Positions 18,924-27,714 of a stretch of DNA of 64,000 nucleotides are shown here, piece after piece. Under the pieces are notes generated by a model, which ran no database searches, was not told the DNA's origin, and worked only from the letters and a program-made list of their open reading frames with translations. How positions within the stretch are numbered: position 1 is the first letter of the stretch; each line of letters starts with the position of its first letter. The position numbers were made by a program, and so were the translations under genes. The DNA comes from Chitinophaga dinghuensis (GTDB lineage Bacteria; Bacteroidota; Bacteroidia; Chitinophagales; Chitinophagaceae), in contig NZ_QLMA01000008.1 of the NCBI RefSeq assembly GCF_003259435.1, positions 412,751 to 476,750 of the forward strand. The letters run 5' to 3'.

Positions 18924-21900
18924 TCAGATGATTAATTCATTAATAGCGTTATTTTCCTGGGTCAGCCAGAGGCGTTCGTCTGTGAGAAATGCCAGTTTGG
19001 CTGTGGTTTTATTTTCAAACATCTCCTGGATAGCAATATCGGCCCCTGTTTCTTTGCGGATACGATTGATCAGCATCAGCGCTTTGAGGCTATCGCCGCC
19101 CATCTCGAAGAAATCGTCGTCTGCCCCTATTCCCTTGGCCCCGAAGATATCCTCCATCATTCCTGCGATCTTCAATTCAGTGGGCGACTCTGGCGCTTTG
19201 AAACCGTTTGCCAGATGACGCCGGTTGATCTCAGTATGTACCTTTGGTGTTGTTTCTTCCACCGGTTTTGAAGCCAGGTGATTCACCTCCCTTTTCGACA
19301 CTACTATCTGGCGAATTTCAGGATAGGCAAAAGAAAGATGCAATATCTCCCGCAGGTCTGTATACTGTATCCATGGCGCATCTTTGTGGAGGCGGTCCGG
19401 ATTGATGACTACCGGTTGCGGCAATCCAGGATATTCCCGAAGTGCCAGGGCATCCATCAAAGCGGCAGCAGAAGCATATAGGCCGTAGGAAATACCTCCT
19501 ACAAACGCAGAGAGCGTAGAGAACACCCGGAAGAAATCAAGACCTCTGTTTGCAAAAACGTGCAGCAATGTTTGCAACACATCTACCCTTGCTTCAAAAT
19601 GATGCACCATGGCCGTCAGCGTAATATCGTTTATCAACGCTATATCGCCGTTATACTTTGCAGCATGAATAACGCCATTGATAGTGCCGAACTCGCTTTC
19701 TATCGCTTCAATTGCAGACAACCAACTATCTGTATCTGTGAGATCGAATTGCCTGATCTGTGAAATACCGGGCAAGAGGCCGAGTTGATCAAACGATTTC
19801 GGGATGCTGGTATGACTGTCTGTACAAATCACCACTTTCGCTGCATAATCCTTTTGGAGCATCTCTGCGAGGGACCAGACTAGTTCATCAAGGTTACCAG
19901 TAATTACGCAAACGCCTTCCTGTGGCAATATTGGTAGCATACTGGCAGTTTTTTGCAGCACATCAAACCGCTGCTCCCATCTCCGGCCATAGCGTATGGC
20001 TACCTTGTCGGTCTGCGTACCACGGGCTATTTCCTGTTGAATAAGGCGTATATCCTTCTCCGTTAATGTGGTGGTATCTAAATCAAGTACAGTGGCATTA
20101 AACGCAGCGTTCTCCTGGGCGGCTACCTGTAACAATGCCGCAGTATGCTGTTGCAGACTCCCAGCGGTCTCATTGCCGCTCACCTGGAAGTTCCGGTCGC
20201 AGAGGAAGGTAAAGCGCATGTTTACATCCCGGCATGCTTTCAGTAATTCCAGCAGCATTTGGTAATCCTCACTACTGTCTGCATGGGAAGATAACGCCCA
20301 GGCATATACGATATGTACGGTATCTGTTGTTGTAGATTGCAGGCACTCCAACAGGCGGTCCATGCAATATTCGGAGGCTGTATCCAGGAATATGCGACCC
20401 GGTATGCTGGTATCAAAACTGGTAGATTTCAGTACTTCAGTGACTTCATGCCCAGCGGCTACCAAAGCTTCCAACAACTGACTGGCAGCAGCAGAGCCAT
20501 CGTTAAAGAACAGGATGTTCTTTAACGTATCACTGGAAACGGGCAGTGGACTGTGTTTCCAGGCCGGTATATAGTATGCCTCCGTCAATGTTTTGGTAGC
20601 AGTACTTTGATGCTGCAACAGGCTATCCGACAGGGTTACCTTAGCGGTAATCACCAATGGATCGAATGAATAAGTAGGCAGATGCAATTTCGACGGCTTC
20701 GTGTCTCCATAAAAAACATTCCAGTCAATATCATATCCGTTTACCCATACATTGCCCAGGAAGCTGGCAAAATGTTGCGTATCTGCCACCTGATCCCGTT
20801 GATGGCGAATAGTAGTCAGTACCGCCGCTTCGTTAGCCGGTCCTTTCACCCTGTTGATAAAAGAAGCCAGCGTACGGCCAGGGCCAATCTCTACAAATAC
20901 AGGGCGATCCAGTTCCAGTAAGGTTTGTAACCCCTTCTCGAAATAAACGGTGGACAGCAGATGTTCGCACCAATAATCCGGAGCCTGCGCTTGTTCAGCG
21001 GTGATAAGCTTTCCGCTAACATTGGAAACAAACGGGATTGCAGGGGCATGTAGCTTTACCTGTGACAAAGCCGCTTTAAATGGAGCTATTACCGGCTCCA
21101 TCATCGGCGAATGAAATGCGTGGGAGGTTTGTAAGCTGATCGCTGAAATACCCAGCTGGGCCAGCTTTTCTTTTACAAGCGCCATATTGCTATGGGTACC
21201 GCTCAATACACAGGAGTCTTGCGTATTGACCGCAGCTACTGCTACCTGTGTCAACAAGTCTTTATCCAATCTACTAAGGGGCGCCGCCACGCTCAGCATT
21301 TCTCCAGTTTCCGCAGCGAACATCAGCGCAGCACGCTGACTGATCAGCCGCACCGCATCTTCAAAACTGAAAACACCGCTGATAGTAGCCGCAACATATT
21401 CACCCAGACTATGACCTATCATATAATCCGGGCGGATACCCAACTGTATCAACCACATTGCCAGCGCATATTCCAGCACAAACAATAAAGGCTGGGTATA
21501 TAATGTGTCATGCAGTCGTTTGTCATCCGACTCGTTAAAAAGGATCGATTTAAAATCAATATTATTATGCTGTTGCAATAACGCAAGGCCTTTATCCAAC
21601 TGCTCCCGGAAACCCGGATATTTTTCATACAGTTCGCGGCCCATATTTACATATTGCGCTCCCTGACCAGAAAACATAAACACCATATGATGACCAGGCA
21701 TCACAGTATGTGTTGGAGTACTGGCTGTCAGCTGTTGGATCAACCCTTCCACAGATGCGGCCACCAGGCACTTGCGGTAATCCAATGACCGACGCCCCGT
21801 TTGCAGCGTGCAGGCGATACTGTTAATATCCGCAGCAGGGTTTTCCCGTAGAAAATCCTGTAAGCGAATTTCATAACGTTCCAATGCCTCCGGTGAGGCG

Positions 21901-23228
21901 GCGGATATACGAAATACCTGGTGTCCTCTGTCCAACGCCTTAGTACTTACCGTGGGTACTTCCTGTAACACCATGTGTACATTTGTGCCACCTATTCCAA
22001 AAGAGCTCACCCCCGCTGTCAGCAACGTTCCCTTCCAGGGAGCAGTGCTGGCATTTACATAAAAAGGTCCACCAGAGAAGTTCACAGCAGGATTAGCCTG
22101 ATTAAAATGCAGACTTCCTGGTATAGTCCGATGATGTATGGCAAGTGCGGTCTTAATCAATCCAGATACGCCGGCTGCTTCGTCCGCATGGCCCATATTG
22201 GATTTGATGGTACTCAATGCGCATTTATGTGTAGTATCGTTATTGAAAGCGATATTAAGCGCCTCTACTTCGATGGGATCGCCGATCCTGGTAGCCGTTC
22301 CATGTGCTTCCACATAGGTAACATCTGTGGGAGATACGCCGGAGATTTTATGTGCCAGTCGGATACATTCTGCCTGCCCTTGTATGCTGGGCATGGTATA
22401 TCCGCCTTTTTCACTGCCATCATTATTCATGGCAGAGCCTTTGATGACGGCGTAGATATCATCTCCATCCAGCAGCGCATCTTCCAGTCGCTTCAGGATT
22501 ACTACCCCTGCGGCATCGCAGGCAATAGTGCCGGAGGAAGTGCTGTCGAATGTTTTATTGTGACCATCCCGGGAAGTAATACCGCCTTCCTGGTGAAAGT
22601 ACCCTTTTTCTTCATCGCTGGAAAGGCGCGCCCCTCCTACCACTGCAATGCCGCATTCATTCAGGAGCAGACTTCTGCAAGCCAGATGCGCTGTACTGAG
22701 AGAAGTGGAGCAGGCGGTATCAATAAAATAACAAGGCCCTTTGAAATTGAATTTATAAGCAATCAGGGACGCCATGAAATTAGGATTGGAGAGCTTCCTT
22801 TTGGTCATGTCATCCACATGCGGAACAGGTGTAACGGTAGCGTATACACTCCATGGCAGGTTTTTATTGGCTCCCATGAAGATGCCCGTTTTTTTGTGAT
22901 AGGTTTCAGGCGTACAACCCGCATCTTCCAATGCTTCCCATACCAACTGGTGCATCAGCCTTGTTTGCGGGTCCATAATACCTGCTTCATGCACGGTGTA
23001 ACGGAATAATGGATAATCAAATTTTTCGGTATCCGATACAAACGATCCCGCACCTACGAAATTGGGCTGCTGACGGTCGCTTAAAGACACGCCTTTTTCT
23101 TCCAGTTCCTTCTCTGTGAAGAAGTGGATCAATTCCTCGCCGTTATACAAGTTATCCCACAACTCCTTGATGGAAGCTGATTTCGGGAACCTGCCGGACA
23201 TGCCGATGATGGCAATATCTTTCTTCAT
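18924..23228 (-). CDS. Type I PKS module KS-AT-(degenerate KR)-ACP, malonyl
   Basis: 1,434 residues. KS motifs DTACSTSLS (about 172), EAHGTAT (about 306) and KSNMGH are intact. The AT has GHSLGEYVAA near 608 and HAFHSPMM, a malonyl pattern. Residues ~900-1290 align by eye with a KR, but the Rossmann glycine motif is replaced by ITGNLDELVW, the catalytic Lys region reads EARVDVL (Arg for Lys), the Ser region reads FSTLSAF, and the YxxxN pair reads YASAA (Tyr kept, Asn lost). It is very probably unable to reduce, leaving a beta-ketone. The ACP has EMGGDSLKAL near 1379. The tail NNAINELII matches the docking domain of the next protein. It receives the chain from the glycine/monooxygenase NRPS, 14 nt upstream. 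Confidence 0.94.
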   Translation of the reverse strand: MKKDIAIIGMSGRFPKSASIKELWDNLYNGEELIHFFTEKELEEKGVSLSDRQQPNFVGAGSFVSDTEKFDYPLFRYTVHEAGIMDPQTRLMHQLVWEALEDAGCTPETYHKKTGIFMGANKNLPWSVYATVTPVPHVDDMTKRKLSNPNFMASLIAYKFNFKGPCYFIDTACSTSLSTAHLACRSLLLNECGIAVVGGARLSSDEEKGYFHQEGGITSRDGHNKTFDSTSSGTIACDAAGVVILKRLEDALLDGDDIYAVIKGSAMNNDGSEKGGYTMPSIQGQAECIRLAHKISGVSPTDVTYVEAHGTATRIGDPIEVEALNIAFNNDTTHKCALSTIKSNMGHADEAAGVSGLIKTALAIHHRTIPGSLHFNQANPAVNFSGGPFYVNASTAPWKGTLLTAGVSSFGIGGTNVHMVLQEVPTVSTKALDRGHQVFRISAASPEALERYEIRLQDFLRENPAADINSIACTLQTGRRSLDYRKCLVAASVEGLIQQLTASTPTHTVMPGHHMVFMFSGQGAQYVNMGRELYEKYPGFREQLDKGLALLQQHNNIDFKSILFNESDDKRLHDTLYTQPLLFVLEYALAMWLIQLGIRPDYMIGHSLGEYVAATISGVFSFEDAVRLISQRAALMFAAETGEMLSVAAPLSRLDKDLLTQVAVAAVNTQDSCVLSGTHSNMALVKEKLAQLGISAISLQTSHAFHSPMMEPVIAPFKAALSQVKLHAPAIPFVSNVSGKLITAEQAQAPDYWCEHLLSTVYFEKGLQTLLELDRPVFVEIGPGRTLASFINRVKGPANEAAVLTTIRHQRDQVADTQHFASFLGNVWVNGYDIDWNVFYGDTKPSKLHLPTYSFDPLVITAKVTLSDSLLQHQSTATKTLTEAYYIPAWKHSPLPVSSDTLKNILFFNDGSAAASQLLEALVAAGHEVTEVLKSTSFDTSIPGRIFLDTASEYCMDRLLECLQSTTTDTVHIVYAWALSSHADSSEDYQMLLELLKACRDVNMRFTFLCDRNFQVSGNETAGSLQQHTAALLQVAAQENAAFNATVLDLDTTTLTEKDIRLIQQEIARGTQTDKVAIRYGRRWEQRFDVLQKTASMLPILPQEGVCVITGNLDELVWSLAEMLQKDYAAKVVICTDSHTSIPKSFDQLGLLPGISQIRQFDLTDTDSWLSAIEAIESEFGTINGVIHAAKYNGDIALINDITLTAMVHHFEARVDVLQTLLHVFANRGLDFFRVFSTLSAFVGGISYGLYASAAALMDALALREYPGLPQPVVINPDRLHKDAPWIQYTDLREILHLSFAYPEIRQIVVSKREVNHLASKPVEETTPKVHTEINRRHLANGFKAPESPTELKIAGMMEDIFGAKGIGADDDFFEMGGDSLKALMLINRIRKETGADIAIQEMFENKTTAKLAFLTDERLWLTQENNAINELII

Positions 23229-23242
23229 ATTGAATGGGGGTA

Positions 23243-26200
23243 TTAAACATTATTCATAAAATCCAGCAGATCATCCACATCCTCCAATTCATTTTCCTGC
23301 ACCTGCATTTTCTCGGTCTTATGTTGCTCCAGGTAATCAGACAATGCGCGCACGGTAGGATACTGGAATAATACGATGATCTTTAATTCCCGTTGCAGGG
23401 CATTGTTCATGATGTTTAAAAGCTGGAATGCTTTCATAGAGTTGCCACCGATCTCAAAGAAGTTATCATCTATACCCAGGTCTTCTGTTTTAAGATATTC
23501 TCCCCAGAGTACTACCAGTTGTTTCTGTAGCGGGGTACGCGGAGGTGCTGCTACCCTTGCCACTACGCCGCTGTTATCGGGCATTGGCAGCCGCAGATGA
23601 TCAATTTTACCATTAGCAGTGTGCGGGAATTCTTCCACTCTTACCATAAACGCTGGCACCATAAAGGCTGGCAACTGTTGCTTCACAAATGCAGTGAGTG
23701 CATGTGCATCCGCGTCTCCACGGAAATAAGCCACCAACTGAGGTTGATCTTTTACTTTCATCGCCGCTACCACACATTGCTGCACTGCAGGGTGCGATAA
23801 CAGTACGCTTTCTATCTCTTCCAGCTCTATCCGATAACCTTTCAGCTTCACTTGCCTGTCGAGGCGACCAAGGCATTCCAATTCTCCGTTAGGCAGCCAG
23901 CGACCTAAATCTCCGGTTCTGTAGATACGGGCGCCCGGCTTGTACGGATCAGGAAGGAAGCAACTATCAGTCAACTCCTGGTTAAAAAGATAACCCAGGG
24001 CCACACCATCTCCACCGATGCATATTTCTCCATTTACCCCAACCGGGCAAAGCTGTTGCAGATGATCCAAAATGTATATGCTGGTATTGGCAATAGGTTT
24101 ACCTATTGTAACAGCGCCAGTGGCATTCAACTCCTTTACAGCAGACCAGATGGTAGTTTCCGTAGGACCGTACATATTGAATATATTCCGTCCTGTATGT
24201 GTGGAAAGTTTTTCCGCCAGGGATCTCTTCAATGCCTCTCCTCCTACCAACAACGTATTGATCTGCTGTAAGGCTTCATAGCTACGAGGATGCAGTAACA
24301 ATTCTTCATAGAGGGAAGGGGTCGACTGCATATGCGTTACATGATAACGCGTTATCAAAGCGGCCGTTTCCTGATCGCCGGTCAGTCTTTCCATCCTTTG
24401 CACTACCAGGTCTGCCTGGGCTTTCTTTCTCGCCACCAGCTCTTTCAATCGGTGCAGATGTTGCAGACTATTGATCACCTGATCATCCGGAATACCGAAA
24501 TCAATCAGACAGGCAATCTCATTGACGCCAGATGCATATATTCTGTTGATGATATCCAGGCAATCTTCAGGAGTACCAAAAAGTCCGCTGGTACTATAAA
24601 ATCGCAGGAATCCCATTTCCAGGAGCGTATCCATATCCTGTTCTACATCCAGGCCATTTTCTTCCGCGATAGGTTTCAGTAAGCCCAGCGAATTCCGGAG
24701 ATAATTTTTAAATGGCTCTTCTACAGTAGCTCTGATATTTGCTGCGTCGGCATCTACAAATGTGTGTACCATCAGCGCCACTTTTCCCTGTGAGGGGTGG
24801 AAGCCATGTTCTTTTAATGCCTCCTGGTAGATACGTACTTTATCTGCCAGATCTTCTATGCTTTGGCCCAGCAGGTGCGTCAATACATTTGCGCCGATGC
24901 TTCCTGCATAGCGGAAGGTTTCCGGGCTGCCGGCAGCGGTGATCCAGAGCTGCAGCTTTTCCTGTACTGGCTTGGGATGCAGCCAGAATTCAAAATCTTT
25001 CCCTACGCCATTTTTACGGGTGAGCGACTGACCCTCCCAGAGATGGGTGAGCGTAGTAATTTTATCGCGCATCGACTGATGTCTGTTCTGGTATTCTGTG
25101 GGCGCCAGCACAAAATCGTTTGGATGCCAACCAGAAGCGATAGAGAGCTCCACTCTTCCGTTGGATAAATTATCAATCATCGACCATTCTTCCGCTACTC
25201 TCACAGGATCGTGCAATGGCAGTACCACACTACCAGAACGAATGGTAATGTTGCGGGTGATCGTAGATACCGCGGCAGCGGCTACAGAAGGATTCGGGAA
25301 CTGGTCTCCGAAATTATGGAAATGTCGCTCCGGCACCCAGATCGCTTTGAACCCGTTCTGGTCCGCGAAGGTGGCCCCTTCCAGTAATAGCCGATATTTA
25401 TTGGTATCAGATTGTGAGCCGGTAGGAAAATAGAAAAGACTGAAATCGAGATGCGGCCTTTGTTGTACGGCTACGGGCGTTTCCAGCTGTATGACTACCT
25501 TATCTCCTCTCGTGATCGTCCATAAGAGTTCCAGTATAGAGATATCAAAGCTGATGCTCGTTACAGCCAACCAGGTACTCGCTTGTTGCTCCTGGGGAAA
25601 ATGCAACGCCATTCCTTCCATGAAATTCACCAGGTTACGATGCGAAACCTGCACCCCTTTGGGCTTTCCGGAAGACCCTGAAGTGAATATCACATATGCA
25701 GCCGAAGCGCTGTCGGGGTATGGCATTTGCCGGGCGGCAGTATCCTGCCATAATGCATGATTGGAAACATTGATGACAGTAAACCCTGCAGCGATGATAG
25801 CGCTAGTGTCATTATCTGCCAGCATAAATTGCGTCCGACTATAAGTAGCCACGTAGTCGATTCTGTCCAGCGGATAGAACGGATCTATTGGCAGATAGGC
25901 CGCTCCTGTTCGGAGCACCGCAAGGATAGCTACTACCAGATCTACAGATCTGCTCATACATACCCCTACGCATTCGCCTACGCCAATGCCGGCATTGGAA
26001 AGGTAGGCAGCAAGTGCGGCAGACTGTGCATTCAATGCGGCATAGCTCAGTGTCTTTTCTTCGCACACCAGTGCAATAGCTTCCGGCGTTGCAGCAGCCT
26101 GTTTTTCAAAGAGCGCTACAAACGTAGTAGCGGTATCGTAAGGATGCGCTGTATCGTTGAAACCGGATACCAGTTGCGCTATTTGCGCCGCATCCAGGTA

Positions 26201-27712
26201 GGCGATGCGTTGCACTTCCTTCTCCGGGGCAGTAATGGCCTCGCGAAGGAAGGATTCAAAATTGGCGGCCATCTGCGCCACAAATTCCGGTTGAAAAAGA
26301 TCTGTGTTGTAGTCAATCACAGCAGACAAACGTTCCTCATCTTCAGAGAAGGTAAACGTCAGATCATATTTACTCACTTTAGCAGTGAGCTCATTATAAA
26401 ACGATGTTTTCAATGACTGAAATCCGCCGCTGGCAGCGTTGCCTGCAGCATTCCATTGGTGCGCTACCAGTACGTCAAACAATGGAGAACGACTCACATC
26501 TCTGGCAATGTTCAGCTTATTCACCAGATCTCCGAAAGAGTAACTGGCATGTGCGTATGCCCCATCCAATACCGACTTTTGTAATTCGTATATTTTCCGG
26601 AAGTTGTCTTCCGCCTGAAATTGCAGGCGTACCGGCAATGTATTAATGTATAAACCCACCTGCCCTTGCAGGTCCGGCGTGTTTCTGCCTGAAACCGGCG
26701 TACCAAGGATAATATCTGTTTGACCAGTATAGCGATACAGCAAACCATTCAAAGCCGCCATCAGTGTAGTGAAGGTGGTGCCTTTCTGCTCTCTTGAAAA
26801 TGCTTTGAGCTTTTTTACCAGGTCTGCCGGATAATGATGTACAAAGGCCGCCCCTGCATATGTTTTAAGGGCAGGACGCGTTTGATATGTTGGCATATTA
26901 AGTACCGGCAGCTCTCCTTCAAAATGCGATAACCAGTATTTTTCTTCTGCGGACCGATCGTACCCCGAAGATTCCCATACAGCATAATCCTTGAACTGAA
27001 TGCTCAATGCAGGTAAAGTGGCATCTACATCGCTGACGATCGCATTATAGAACTGCATCAGCTCCTGTACAATAATTTCCAGGGAGGCTGCATCCGCAAT
27101 GATATGATGGATATTCAGTCCCAGTATATGATGGGTGGCCGACTGACGGATCAGACATACCCGCCATAGGAAATTATCTTTGAGCAGAAACGGCGTATTG
27201 CTAAAAGTAGTCACGGCCTCTTTCACGGCCTGTTCGTCGTCCAGGACGATCAGGTGGAGATCCGGGAGACTGGCAGCAGGCTCCAGTATACGATGTACGA
27301 TCTCGCCATTCTCTGATTCTGTAAAATGTGTACGGAGTATTTCGTGTCTGGTTACCAACCTTGCCAACGCCTCCTGTAAAGCCGGCACCTGCAGGTCGCC
27401 TTCCAGTTGCAATATCACAGGCAGATTATAAGCGCTGTTGATCTCCTCCATCTGGCATAATATCCAGAACCGCCATTGCGCCGTAGTAATCGGGTAAGTG
27501 TCCGCCGATGCTGCCACCGGAATATGCACAGTACCATTACCCTGCTGGAGCGAAGACAAGTATGCAATGATATCCTGCTTATGTTCTTTAAGAGATGCCA
27601 ACAGGGCCGCTGGAATTTCTTCCTTTTCAAAAGACAGTTCGAGGTTGGCTCCGGAGAGAGTGACCAATATACCCTGCTCCCGAAGCTGTTTTAACAAAAA
27701 TGGGATATTCAT
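23243..27712 (-). CDS. NRPS module, docking-C-A-T, Gly code, with embedded luciferase-like monooxygenase
   Basis: 1,489 residues from ATG at 27712, chosen because it lies 2 nt after the upstream stop and gives the TubC-like start MNIPFLLKQLREQG; a longer in-frame start at 27808 would lie inside the previous gene. The C domain has HHIIADA near 204 (Ala for the usual Gly of HHxxxDG). The A domain begins with FTSGSSGKPKG near 677, is interrupted after SFDISILELL by about 345 residues of a luciferase-like flavin monooxygenase, then resumes (VTHMQSTPS, NMYGPTETT). The pocket D-I-L-Q-L-G-M-I-W-K is a glycine code. The T domain has IGGNSMKAF near 1422; the tail is acidic (DVDDLLDFMNNV). Known relatives with this layout (MtaG of myxothiazol, MelG of melithiazol) hydroxylate glycine to form a terminal amide; here a PKS follows instead. 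Confidence 0.93.
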   Translation of the reverse strand: MNIPFLLKQLREQGILVTLSGANLELSFEKEEIPAALLASLKEHKQDIIAYLSSLQQGNGTVHIPVAASADTYPITTAQWRFWILCQMEEINSAYNLPVILQLEGDLQVPALQEALARLVTRHEILRTHFTESENGEIVHRILEPAASLPDLHLIVLDDEQAVKEAVTTFSNTPFLLKDNFLWRVCLIRQSATHHILGLNIHHIIADAASLEIIVQELMQFYNAIVSDVDATLPALSIQFKDYAVWESSGYDRSAEEKYWLSHFEGELPVLNMPTYQTRPALKTYAGAAFVHHYPADLVKKLKAFSREQKGTTFTTLMAALNGLLYRYTGQTDIILGTPVSGRNTPDLQGQVGLYINTLPVRLQFQAEDNFRKIYELQKSVLDGAYAHASYSFGDLVNKLNIARDVSRSPLFDVLVAHQWNAAGNAASGGFQSLKTSFYNELTAKVSKYDLTFTFSEDEERLSAVIDYNTDLFQPEFVAQMAANFESFLREAITAPEKEVQRIAYLDAAQIAQLVSGFNDTAHPYDTATTFVALFEKQAAATPEAIALVCEEKTLSYAALNAQSAALAAYLSNAGIGVGECVGVCMSRSVDLVVAILAVLRTGAAYLPIDPFYPLDRIDYVATYSRTQFMLADNDTSAIIAAGFTVINVSNHALWQDTAARQMPYPDSASAAYVIFTSGSSGKPKGVQVSHRNLVNFMEGMALHFPQEQQASTWLAVTSISFDISILELLWTITRGDKVVIQLETPVAVQQRPHLDFSLFYFPTGSQSDTNKYRLLLEGATFADQNGFKAIWVPERHFHNFGDQFPNPSVAAAAVSTITRNITIRSGSVVLPLHDPVRVAEEWSMIDNLSNGRVELSIASGWHPNDFVLAPTEYQNRHQSMRDKITTLTHLWEGQSLTRKNGVGKDFEFWLHPKPVQEKLQLWITAAGSPETFRYAGSIGANVLTHLLGQSIEDLADKVRIYQEALKEHGFHPSQGKVALMVHTFVDADAANIRATVEEPFKNYLRNSLGLLKPIAEENGLDVEQDMDTLLEMGFLRFYSTSGLFGTPEDCLDIINRIYASGVNEIACLIDFGIPDDQVINSLQHLHRLKELVARKKAQADLVVQRMERLTGDQETAALITRYHVTHMQSTPSLYEELLLHPRSYEALQQINTLLVGGEALKRSLAEKLSTHTGRNIFNMYGPTETTIWSAVKELNATGAVTIGKPIANTSIYILDHLQQLCPVGVNGEICIGGDGVALGYLFNQELTDSCFLPDPYKPGARIYRTGDLGRWLPNGELECLGRLDRQVKLKGYRIELEEIESVLLSHPAVQQCVVAAMKVKDQPQLVAYFRGDADAHALTAFVKQQLPAFMVPAFMVRVEEFPHTANGKIDHLRLPMPDNSGVVARVAAPPRTPLQKQLVVLWGEYLKTEDLGIDDNFFEIGGNSMKAFQLLNIMNNALQRELKIIVLFQYPTVRALSDYLEQHKTEKMQVQENELEDVDDLLDFMNNV
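24413..25450 (-). other. Luciferase-like (LLM) FMN monooxygenase domain inserted in the A domain
   Basis: Residues about 755-1100 of the glycine NRPS. The segment starts LDFSLFYFPTGSQSD and continues with WVPERHFHNFGDQFPNP, SGSVVLPLHDPVRVAEEW, SNGRVELSIASGWHPNDF and GLFGTPEDC, all characteristic of the MupA/Atu3671-type luciferase-like monooxygenase domain of natural-product synthases. The insertion lies between core motifs A4 and A5. It should use FMNH2 and O2, most simply to alpha-hydroxylate tethered glycine. Domain identity is clear from the motifs; the chemistry is inferred from MtaG/MelG. Confidence 0.88.
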
Positions 27713-27714
27713 AC

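Noticed and set aside
21975..23009. 344-codon plus-strand open frame
   Set aside because: It is antisense to the KS region of a clear PKS gene, is rich in Cys/Arg/His without motifs, and is explained by codon bias of the real gene.
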